Origin: Patiria miniata
Taxonomy: Eukaryota; Echinodermata; Asteroidea; Valvatida; Asterinidae
DNA: 64,000 bases
Assembly (NCBI RefSeq): GCF_015706575.1
Contig: NW_024037063.1
Span: 15,872,927 to 15,936,926 of the forward strand
Direction: 5' to 3'
In this document: piece by piece, positions 26,001 to 38,000 of the stretch
How the letters are laid out: every line of letters begins with the position of its first letter
How positions within the stretch are numbered: position 1 is the first letter of the stretch
The notes under the pieces: generated by a model
The model's database searches: none
Seen by the model: the letters and a program-made list of their open reading frames with translations, nothing else
What the model was told of the DNA's origin: nothing
Program-made: the position numbers and the translations under genes

Positions 26001-29000
26001 ACCCTAGTCGTTGCAGATACCCTGTCTAGAGCTCCAGTTCATACAGACCAGACATCTGATGACAGTGATGATCTCGCAGCAGAAATTGCAGCACACGTGA
26101 GCATGGTAACAAGCCAGTGGCCAGCCTCGGATGCCAAACTTGCAGAAATCACAGATGAGACAGTGCAAGACAACGTATTGTCCCTAGTATCGTCGTACGT
26201 GAAAGACGGCTGGCCGAAGTACATCAAGGACGTAGATCCTGATGTCAAGCGATACTGGGAGGAACAAGATAAGATAAGCCAGATCAACGGCATACTGACA
26301 TATGGGGACCGCATCATCATCCCACAGAAGATGCAGCAGGAAATGCTGGAGAAACTCCATGAGGGTCACCATGGGGTCACCAAGAGCCGACTCCGTGCAA
26401 ATCAAGCCATATGGTGGCCTGGAATCGGTACTGACATCGCGCAGCACATTCAACAATGCGAGTTTTGCAGAGAAAAGCAACCAGCACAGAAGGCGGAACC
26501 CCTGATGTCAACACCTTTACCCCAACGAGCATGGCAACGAATCGCGTGCGATCTTGCAGAGCTGAAAGGGAAGGTGTACTTAGTGATCGTTGACTACTAC
26601 TCGAGGTGGATCGAGATTCATCACCTTGTGAAGACAACAGCCTTAGCAGTCATCAACTTCATGAAAACTACCTTTGCACGATATGGGATCCCTGAAGTTG
26701 TTGTATCAGATAACGGCCCACAATTCCTGGGAGAGTTTCAACAGTTTGCTAGAGAGTTTGGCTTCAACCACATCACCACCAGTCCACACTATCCCCAAGC
26801 AAATGGGCAGGCCGAAAAAGCTGTCCATGTGGCCAAGAGTATCCTGCGTCAACCAGATCCCATACGAGCTCTCATGACATACCGCGCGACCCCACTTCCA
26901 AGTCTTGGTGTCAGTCCGGCAAGTCTGATGATGGGCCGAGAGTTACGCACTACCCTACCAATGTTGCCCAAGAATCTCCTTCAGAAACCAATCAACCAGA
27001 CAAAGTTGAAACAAGCAGACGCTGCATCCAAGTCCAAGGGAGAAGTCTACTTCAACCAGAAACATGGCGCCAAGGCATTGGATCAACTGGAAACAGGAGC
27101 CCGGGTGAAGATCAGAACAAAGGGCAAACTTGGTCCAATCGGAGAGGTCCTCTGTAAAGCAGACACACCCCGTTCTTACATCGTGAGAGTGAATGGCGCA
27201 GAATATCGTCGGAACAGGCGGCATATTGTCCGGATGCCACAACCACCACCTGAGCCAGACTTCGAGATCCAACTGGAGGATCCAGTCCAACAAAACCCAG
27301 ATGCTCAGCAACAGGGAGTGAGACAGTCTCAGCGAATGAGGAAACCACCAGCATGGCAGCAGGATTACGTCATGTACTAGAACACTGAACTGTCCTCACT
27401 CCATCACTCAATCACTCAATCACTCAATCACTCAATCACTCATTACTCGGTTAAAATCAATCAATGTTGCATTATCTCGCACTTATCTCTGAATTACAAA
27501 TTCATTCTGATTTAATTCAAGAACTCTAGAAATCTGCTTGAACCAAGAACATTGGACTCTAGGAGCTGATTTGGAACACTCAACATTTTGCAGACACTTT
27601 CTAACATTGAACACCCAGACTCAATCATGTGCATTGTAAATGTGTTTTCTTAACCAGTTTATTTTGTTCTAGAAAAGGGGGAGATGTCGTATGGCACGAA
27701 CTACATGTTATCAAATAAAAGGAGTTCCAAGATGGCAGCTCGCTATGAACGAATCTTACTCTATCAGTGTCTATGGTTTACGGTGAGTCCGTTCCAGTTA
27801 TTTCCCTAAGATATTACACCAATCTGTAGTACAACGTGGCTGAAGTGACAGGTTGCAAGTCACCCAGTCAGTTGCCGTGTCTCGCGTAGCTGGTAGCATT
27901 TCTCGTCCACACAAACCGACTGCAACGCGAGGCCCGCGATCGACGTCCGTAAAAAAGGGCTTCTTTTAAGAAAATTCGCGATTTTTATGCCAAACCACAA
28001 CAGAGCCATACAAACAAAGTTGTTTTAAGTACTAAAAGACCTAATACATACATATTATGACGGCATTTTTTTTCTCAAAAAAAAACCAAAAGGATTTCGA
28101 TGGATTTTGACGATTTTATTTCACGGACAAATCAACTAAAAAAAATATGTGATGAAATTTCCTTTTTTTTGTCGACATCGACAAAAGTCTCCCAAATTTT
28201 GAGGTAATCAAAGGAAAGAATGAATCTTCATCTACAAGAAATCTCGTGAACGTGATGTCGCAAATATATTAAGAAAGCCATGTGCAGTGTACACACCTGA
28301 TGTTTCCAACAACCTCCATTTTTACAAAGCAAAAAGATGGTCGCCATTGTTCAACAAGCCAAAAACGGTATGACCTTGTGACCCTAATAAAAATGTACGC
28401 CCACTGATTGGTCGAGCTTCGGATGGCCTGCTTAATATTCATAGGTTCATTGCACGTTCGTGCGTGCTTTTCACAATTTTTTTCAGGCCTCCATACGTAC
28501 GTACGTAAGTAAGTTTACACACGTACATGTACATAATGACTGCAAATCATGAAATCTCGCAAAAAGTCTTCATTCTTCAACCGGCGATTTTGAAAAAAAA
28601 AAAGGCACGTGTTTTACATGTAAATGAAGCGTACACTATCCTCTACCTACTGAAACTTGCCATTTCTTTCTGCCTTTTTTAAGAATCGAATGTACACCTA
28701 AAAACTATCGGCCATCACTTTTGTTGATAAAAAGTATGATTTTTGTTTGACGCACCATAACAACACATTGTCAAAAGCAATTATATTTGGTATTAAAATA
28801 AAGCACACGATTTTAACCTTTCACTTGCTTCGCCATCTTGGCCGATAGTGGTACATCCGAGTAGTTTAGTCGTAGCCATGCGCGTCGGCAAAATGAAAAA
28901 GGTTTTTTTTCAATGAAAGATGAGGTCTCAAAAACGCCAAACTCACTGGTATGACTGGAATCCTGCTGCTGTTCAATCTTAACGTGTTTTTCGATGGGGT

Positions 29001-32000
29001 TACGATCGAGAATAAGCTTTGTGTGGCCTCTCTGGACTCCCATATATATTTGCACTAAGTTTAGTCGGGCACCATTTGCAGTCATCAGCCAACATTTGAA
29101 GAAAAAAAAAGGTAAAAAAATAATTTAGCCGCGTCGTCGCACCACTTTTTGGGCAAGCCCCATACCAGAAACCGGAGACATTTTTTTTGGCCTTAGTATA
29201 GTTCGATTTTTTTTATTCGGCGAAGCGCGCGCAAGCGTTGACACGATGAACATGTGCGCCCGGTTGCTATAACTTTGTCTGCGTAGCTAGCTGCAATCGG
29301 CTAGTGAGAACGTGTCTCGGATGCTGAATTCAGGACCAATTCAAAACATGAGTCAACAACTTTTGATTTGAAATCGAGATCCTAGAATGTTGTTTTTCTC
29401 AAAATATACAGCTGAAGCTTCATCAAGTTAATTGTTCAGCACCCTTCTTTAGATTTTGAGCACTTTTGTTTCTTCCAACGAACAAAATGCACAAAGTTAC
29501 AAAATACTATACCTTCAACATTACGTGCATGCTATGAATAAAATAATGTAAGTCTAAGCGTGCTAACTATTATACACTTCGGTACGTGTACATGGATATG
29601 TACGTGTCACGTACGTAGCATTTTTTATTTCGGACTACACATATTAACATACTCATATAGTTTCGTTTAAAATAGAATTCGCGTTTTGGTAAAAATCTAT
29701 TTTAATATTTGTACATTATATTACATTCCTTTTTTTTTGCGTTCTTTTTTTCCCCCTTTTTTTTTTTTTTTTACCACACACAGCAGGGGGAGGCCATGAC
29801 CCCCCTGGCCCCCCCTTGGCTACGCCTATGGACACCATAGTCTACTAGTAGTTATGGTAAAACGTACTATGGGTGCAAGGATAAAGACAATTGGAACATA
29901 CTCACAAGACTATGCAGACCACTGACCCTTTGGTGTGAAGTAATGGTGGTGGTGATGGTGCAAAGTAAAGAACATAGAATCTTGCACATGGACAAGGCCA
30001 AACTAAACTAGGCTTCCTCCTTCAGCCAAACACATGTGTAGAAAATAAGGAACCAAAATGCACACCACCATCCACCACCATGCCCCAGTCGCAAGCCCAC
30101 GCCTAATGGGCTTACAGAGGGGTTTTATAGTGCTGGATCAAACAAGCTCGATCGGTTCTCGGAAGCTGCAGGCCAACAAATTCGTGTTCACGCACGAGTC
30201 ATGTGATTGTGCCATGTAAATTCTGGAAGTGTCTTGAGTTAAAAAAAATTAGCTTTTTGACCCAAGTGACCCCATGACCTTTGACCCCAGGTTGGTCATG
30301 TGACATGTTGGGGTTGGGCTACTGATACTTTTGACAAAGTTTGGTTGAAATCGGTAAAGAAATTATTCCTCCATGCAGAAACAATAGACCATGTCAACGT
30401 TTATTGGCAACCGTTAGGTTGGATTACATAATACACAAATGTTACATTAATTTATAACAGCTTAAAATACACATTAAAGAGATTAACAAATACCACGAAC
30501 AATGATCCCAAGCTAAAACATAAGAAAACAAGCAGATCAAAAAAAAAGGAGATTGCGTTAAAAAACTACCAGTTATTTTCAGGATATAAAAATTCATTTT
30601 AAAATTAAGTGCAATTATTTAAAAAACTCATTTAACGAAGCTGCTGATAAAAAGCTACCGATTAATAAGGTACAATGGGATATGAGAATTTTCAGACCTA
30701 TCTGTGTGGGTTCTGATTACGTATACACATATTTTACATATAATTATAACAGCTTAAAATACACACAGAAAAATTAACAGATACAAAATACCACAACAAT
30801 GATCCCGAGCTAAAACATAAGGAAACAGGCAGATCTGCAAAGTAGATTGCATTAAAAAAACAGACGTTTTTCAGGAAAAAAAAAACATCTAAAATTAACT
30901 GCAATTATCTTTAAAAATTCATTCGACGAAGCTACTGGTTAAAAAGCTACTGATTAAAAAGGCACCATGGGATAAGAGAATTTTTAAACCTATTTGTGCG
31001 GGTCCTGGGGAGGGGCAGTTTATTGGTAGATGTTGCGGGTAGGAAAGTTTTCCAGTTCGTTCGTGACGTCATAGGCGTGGAATTTTCTTGGTCAACAGAG
31101 GGCGCTCTCAGCGCGCCAGCATTGTCGCATATTTTTGTTAAGTTTGTAGAAATCCGTCAAAAAGGTTCCTTTGATTTTGCGTCATATTTGATACGCCCAA
31201 TGTTGTGAGTACTTATAATTGTTTAGAGATTTAGATAAAGGGTTAAAGATAATTGTGTATAAAGGGGGGTAATAATTACGGTCATTAGATATAGTTATTT
31301 TGGGTCAACTTTTGGGGATAAAATTTGGGTAGAATTAGCGATGCACGTTTTATACACGTTTACTGAATGCACGTGACATGATTCTTACATCAGTTTCATC
31401 AGTTCAAATATGGATTACTGTCAACCAAGGTTAATTTGGATACTTGAATATTACTTTTAATGTAAACATTGATGTACTAGGACACATACATGTATTTTTT
31501 AATGAGGAAATAATTCACGCTAGACACAATTTCATGAGTTTGGGGATCAAATCAGTCAGTTTAATTCATTTACACATTTAGTTCATATTGTAACTGATTC
31601 ATGTATGTGCAGGTACATTTTGACATAATTTTAGAGACTTATTGTATTTTTTGGTTTTATATTAATTGCAGATTGAACCGCATTCGCATTCGCATTAGCA
31701 TAGCATCAACAAACTTCTTGAGTGTACAAACCTGTCACACATTTTGCTACACATTTGCTATTGGTACAATACAAGGGAAAACAGTTCTTAAATCGTCATC
31801 AAAGGAGTCCTTTTTTGTCGTCATCCGTCACAGTAGATCTTAGATTATATGACACTTCACGGGGATGGGGGAGGAGGCTGTGTAATTATATGACACTTCA
31901 CGGGGATGGGGGAGGAGGCTGTGTAATTATATGACACTTCACGGGGATGGGGGAGGAGGCTGTGTAATTATATGACACTTCACAGGGGATGGGGGAGGAG

Positions 32001-35000
32001 GCTGTGTAATTATATGACACTTCACGGGGATGGGGGAGGAGGCTGTGTAATTATCTTAGATTATATGACACTTCACGGGGATGGGGGAGGAGGCTGTGTA
32101 ATTATATGACACTTCACGGGGATGGGGGAGGAGGCTGTGTAATTATCTTAGATTATATGACACTTCACGGGGATGGGGGAGGAGGCTGTGTAATTATATG
32201 ACACTTCACGGGGATGGGGGAGGAGGCTGTGTAATTTATGAGACGGATCCTGGAGTTTCTGAAAATAAGCCATGCACAATTCATTACGTCTTTCATGCAG
32301 TGATTGGATGCCGAGAGAAACTAATGTAGGGTTATAACTCTGCCCTGGGTATATACACCTTATGGCTCTCTTCTGTATCATTTTTATCTTGCTGGACAAG
32401 TAGTTAGGCAAGCTGCTGTGCCATACTTGGCAGGCATGTTCTATGACCGGTCCTATCACTGACAAGACATTTTTTAGTTGGTCAGCTTGATACATACCTG
32501 CACGTTTCAACTGATACAGCATATACAGTCTTTTACTAGCCTTACGAACTATGTGGTCAACATGAGCATTCCAAGTTAGGTCTGAGGACAGTATTATTCC
32601 CAAAACTTTGACCTGTGTGACTCTATCAATGGTGTTACTGTCATCTGATATGTTAGGCAAACTGGTTGAATGAGATGGGTCCTTACAAAAACAAATAAGG
32701 AGTTCTTTGGTCTTTGAAGCGTTGCTTTTCATGTCATTCCTCAGAGACCACTGGGAAGCAATGTCTGCAGATTCTTGAAGTGCTGACGCAGACCCCTTCT
32801 TGCAGATTTCAAATATAGTGCTGTCATCCACGTACTTGTACAAAGAGCATGGAGTTTCCAGGTCATTAATCTGGACCAGGAAATCCTTGGGTCCAGATAA
32901 TGTTCCCTGCGGAACACCACCACTGGGGTAACCAAACTCTGACAGCACAGGCCCAATTTTGACGCGTTGAGCTCTATCCACCAGGAACGCAGCCATCCAG
33001 CGTACTAGGTGATGATCCAGGCCGATGTTTGTGAGTTTCTGAATGAGGATATGATGATTAATAATAATATGGTTGAATGCCTTTGAGTAATCCAACAGCA
33101 AGATCCGTACGAAGCAATCAGGTTTGTCAGTCGCCTCGTACCATCGATGCACCATTTCCACAAGAGCGTCTGTAGTGCCAGTCCCGGATATGCATCCAAA
33201 TTGGTTGGGGTCTATTTTGTCCTTGAGCTGCACGGTCATCCATTCGAGTACAATGGACTCAAAAACTTTAGCAGCGATGGGAGTCAGTTAGATTGGTCTG
33301 ATATCCCTTTCTACTGACCTAGGTGGGTGTGACTTTGGCACGTTTTCCATACGGTGGGAACTACTCCTTCTTCAACAGAACTATTGAAGATGTCAGTTAG
33401 AGGAGCAGCTAAGAGGTCTGAGAAGTCACGAAGGATCCATGCAGGTATTCCATCCGATCCCGTAGCTTTGTTGACTTTGACCTTATCCAAAGCTTTTTTC
33501 GTTGTACGGACGCTAATGTAGAACTCTACTGGCACTGGGTCTGCTGTCTGGAATACTGGTTGGTTTCGTCCAGGCGGGGGAGATCACTGCTAACAGAGAC
33601 AAAAAAGTCATTGATGTTGTCCGCAAGTGCTTGAAGATCACCATTTGTCATTGTGTTAGCTAGACCCTGTAGACTGTTCTCTCCGCCTAATGACGCACCC
33701 ATGAGCATCTTCATATTTTTCCACCAGTCTTTAGTAGAGCAGTTCTCCAACGACGCGATCTTGGACTGATAGAAGTTGTGTCGGAGGCGTGAGGCAGAGC
33801 AATTGACTTGGTTACGAAGCTTTCTTGCAACCTCGATGTTACCTGCCATCTTTGCTCTCTGGCCTCTCTGTACCAATTTCCTAAACGAATCGGTGACCCA
33901 TGGTTTGTCGTTGGTATGCCGGGTCACTATCTTAGTAGGAAAACATGACACCATTAACGAGTTCATGGTTCTCTGGTAAATGGAACTCTTCTCCCGGCAG
34001 CTTTCCGAGTGATACAACTCCTCCCATTCGATCTCAGATAATGCTGATGCAAAGAGGGCTTTATCTTGCCGGCCCATACACCTAGTGGTGACCTTCACTT
34101 TGTGTCCAGTGTTCAGGGACGGGGCATTTGATGGTGAGAATAGTACCATGTTATGGTCTGATGTTCCAAGTTTGGAAATCACGATCGGCTTATCATAAAC
34201 TGGTGACAAGTTAGTCCATACCTTGTCTAGAATTGACTGTTGCTGTGTTGGAGTTTCAACCAGTTGCTTGAAGCCGTAATGGGTTCCAAGGAAGTTGTCT
34301 CTCAATTGATTAAAGTCACCTGTCACAACTACGCCACACGACGGGTGCAGATGCAGGATACTATCCACGCAGTTGATAATGTAGTCATGCATTGATGTGT
34401 TATCTGCATCAGGTGGGTGATAAATGCAACCAATGACCAGGGAGGAAAAACGTCGGGGAAGTTTTCGTGGCCTCAGGGACAACCACACTGCTTCATGAGT
34501 TTCATCGTTAAGGATCTGCAACCTTTTGTAAGGGATTGTGTTTCTGATGTAGCACGCGACTCCGCCTCCTTTCTGTTTTACTCTGTCCTTTCTCTCACAT
34601 GTAAAACCTGGAAGAGCTACGGCTTCGTCTGTTATGTGATCGTTGAACCATGTCTCTGACACACATGCGATGTCCACTTGATTGTTCTGGGCAACTTCTA
34701 GCAATTCGTCAGCTTTTTCAATACTCAGGGAGCGAGCATTTAGGTTAAGAATGCATGGGAAGGTCCACCTTTTGTTAGTTAAACTAACTAAATTGTTCTT
34801 ATTGACGCCGGCTGAATAACAAGATTGCTGTCGGGCTGTTGTAATTCTTGTGCGTATTGTATGCACTCTGTTGGCTCCGCCCCTGTAGCCTCTGCGGCTA
34901 GGTTTAACATTGCACAGTCCCAGGGCCTTAATCCTCTACCATACTGTATCAGGTAGAAGTGCTCTACGGGAGAGTACCGCTGCACCAATACATTTGAGCT

Positions 35001-38000
35001 CGCACACAGGGTATACATTCATGGTTGACTGATTTTTACTGTCCGAAGCAGTGGCGGATAAGCAATTTTTTACAGCCAAAAATCAACTTACAAGTTCATC
35101 GATCACGACTAGCACTCACTCCTGAAGATTCTCCAGCACTTCTTACACCACAGTTACAAAAATGGTCTTGAAACACAATACGAAAACAGTAGAAAAACGG
35201 ATAAAAATGAGAGACGAATTTGAGGTGCAGCCACTAGGCGTCACACTCACCATGCTTTCTGACCAACTGACTATCCAACCAACTAACTAACAGAGACACA
35301 TGATGATTTGTTGAGCTGCTACCCACAGCTAAAATGCATGGGGGGGGGGGGCAAGGAACTGTTATCCCTAACACTATGGGAGTAAACAATAAAGGCTTCA
35401 ATGAGAGCTCCATCTGTGGTTTGACTACAGCCCATACTGTAAAGTACTAGGTCAAGTTGGAAAAGTATTAGTACAAAGCTCTAAGGTACATGTAGTTCTG
35501 TGGCCTTAATCTGAATATGCAATGCATGACTACTATAGAATTCTGTAGCCCAAGCTCTTCCTACGATAGTTTAAAGGTGCAGTTGGAAAAGTAATAAGAT
35601 CAAATTTTGTGACAATATCTCTTTTGAGTTATGTGGTTCTGAGAAGAACCAGTACATTTAACTTGACATTTCGAACAGTATGCTCTGTTCGTCATCAGAA
35701 GACTGTTGATCATTGGTGTTCCCGCAAACCTCCCATTCATTGTATACAAGTCTAAGATGTAAGATGATGTCTCAAAACTGCCAAACTCACTGGTTTGACT
35801 GGAATCTTTCTGCTGCACAATTTTAACATGTTTTAGATGGGTTTACGATCGAGTATAAGCTTTATGTGGCTATATGTGGGCTCCCATATACTTTGCAATA
35901 AATTTACTTGAGCACCATTTGCAGACGGTGTTGTAAGTTTGAAATTTTGCATCTGGCAGCCAGTCTGAGGGAGCGATGGTCGTGTATCTGGAACATGTAA
36001 ACGCTTTTTAATTAGTGCAATATTTAAGGGAGCAGACTAACGACCAGCCGGCAGCTCATGCACGATGTCTATGTCGCCGTAGTGTATGGTCCGACGTTAC
36101 ATTTTTGGCTGGACTACCCAAATTTCCTGAACAATGTTTGTGTCGGTTGAGATCGTAAGTAGGTGCAGAATTCTCAAGCCTAATGGCCTGAATACTGAGG
36201 TCACCTCAAGCTCCACTCTGAAGGATATTTGTGAGAGTTTGAAGGGGATTGAAGCATCACCTGCAACATCATAGTCAGCCGACATTTGAAGAAAAAAAAG
36301 TAGGGGGAAAAAACCCCAAAAACCCTGCGTCGCTGCAACACTTTGGGGCAAGCTCCATACCAGAAACCGGAGACTTTTTTTTTTGGGCCTTAAAACTGTT
36401 TTTAAACCTTGTCCACAAATCACATTTAAGGTATACATGATATTTCAGTAAAAAATGAAACCATGTCGTATCCTGAAAATGATTTCAGAATAATCCCATA
36501 AGTCTCCAGGGCAGCCAAGTAGAAGGCACGGCAAGACTTTAAACTCTTGACATTGTAAAGCAGCAGGTTTTTAAATATATGTTATGATATTATCATGTTT
36601 ATGAGAGTGTTCTAATGTGTTTTCGTTTTGCTGAAATATCACCTACCTTTACTGTTAAAAAACAGTGTTTGTGTTCAAAATTCCATAACTGGAAAAGTAC
36701 ATGAGCGATTCGAATGATTTTTTTCTCTAAAAGAAAGCTTATTAATTGGGCTTTCATATAATACCGGAGTCTTATATAGTGCATGTATGTTACTATGTAC
36801 CAACAATTAGGTACTCAAGGCACTGGAAATTATGTCTATAATTAAAGACAGGTAATGAAGTTGAGAAATATGAGGCCAATTATGTAGCACCTTATAAGGG
36901 TTTACAAGGTGCTGTGGCGTATTTGCAGCCACTGCCAGAAACACCGGGGCAAACCCCTTCTCTTAGTGTTACCGGGTTCTTTAACCTGCATTACACAACA
37001 CACGGGACCAACAGCTTTACATCCCATCTGAAGGAAGAAGCAATAATGGTAAAGCGCCTTGCTCAGGAGCGCAAGCACCATGTTCCCCCGGTCAGGATTC
37101 GAACCCATGCACCATGGCACACGAGGCGAACACCATAACCATTGGACCACAGCACCTGGAAAGCGCTACATGCAAAGCTTCTTTAAAAAATAGGGGGCGC
37201 CATTTGGGTTTCCTTTTAAAACAATGCAAATTTAAATTGCCATCGCGTGGCACATGATGATGTCATCACAACATAAATAGGCACATTTTGTGCTATTTGT
37301 CTCTGTCTCTGCCAAGTTTGGAGTCGATTTCATCTCAAATAATGTCAAATGTGACCCGCTCTGCAGAAATGAGTCTGTTGTGGCAAAACTGACATTTTGA
37401 GTTAACTACATTAATAAAATGGGAATGAAATAAGCTTTCATTTGGTATATCATGGACCTCTCTAGGACATTTGGTTGAATTGTTGTGCTTGTTTCATTCT
37501 GTAAAGTTTTTGCAAAGCTAGAAGTGTCTCAATGGAGAAAAAGGGCTTTGAAAAATGACGAATACACTGTAACTAACCAAGAAAAGCACCAAAGATTCAT
37601 AATTTTTTTTCTTTTTCTTACAATATTTACATTTTTGTGTAAGATATTTGAACTAAAACTATCAAACAACCAAAATAAAACAAAAACAAAAAATCCAAAT
37701 TTTGAGCAAATTTTTACTGTTTCCATTTCAAAATGGCAAAAGCTTGAATTCAAATTATGCGACATCAGACTCATTTTTGCAGAGCGGGTCACAAATTTTG
37801 TAAGTATAAAAACATTCAAAAACTTTAGAAATTCATAAGAATAAAAATCAGCTGATGATGTCATCATGCTGTCACTTCATATTTTGGACACTGATTACAT
37901 TGTGTAACTTCTCACTAAGTTTCATGATGATTGGACTGACCCTTATATGTGTTTTGAAAAATCGCACATTGGATGACGTCATCATGACGTCACATATTTG

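Larger units (their letters stand above)
23192..27818 (+). mobile_element. Young, apparently intact Ty3/Gypsy retrotransposon
   Basis: 4,627 bp: identical 134-bp LTRs, flanking CCAAT duplications, a primer-site candidate just after the 5' LTR (TGGTGGCAGCGCTGGG, 23326-23341), one uninterrupted gag-pol frame of 1,306 codons, a 3' non-coding tail with four or five ATCACTCA repeats (about 27403-27440), and a purine tract (GAAAAGGGGGAGA, about 27672-27684). LTR identity and the open frame imply a very recent insertion. It lies antisense to DCAF17 within its largest intron and inside the hAT-like element. Confidence 0.95.
21840..29830. mobile_element. 8-kb hAT-like element carrying a nested Gypsy element
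   Basis: The left terminus CACAGGCGTAGCCAGG and right terminus CCTTGGCTACGCCTATG are imperfect inverted repeats next to G-rich and C-rich stretches. The flanks are the identical 8-mer GACACCAT (21832-21839 and 29831-29838), as expected for a hAT target duplication. Removing the Gypsy element leaves about 3.4 kb. I could not find a transposase frame in that remainder, so it is non-autonomous or decayed. The ends resemble the small element at 1250-1537. Chance pairing of two separate copies cannot be fully excluded. Confidence 0.65.

Noticed and set aside
34417..34659. A plus-strand 80-codon frame
   Set aside because: Antisense shadow of the LINE endonuclease coding region.
37100..37156. A tRNA gene
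   Set aside because: A and B boxes are present, but the sequence continues into a SINE body and the cloverleaf cannot be completed. It is the head of a tRNA-derived SINE.
37485..37867. Paired 110-120 codon frames on opposite strands
   Set aside because: Low-complexity AT-rich translation (poly-F, N/K-rich) inside intron sequence near the CRE array.
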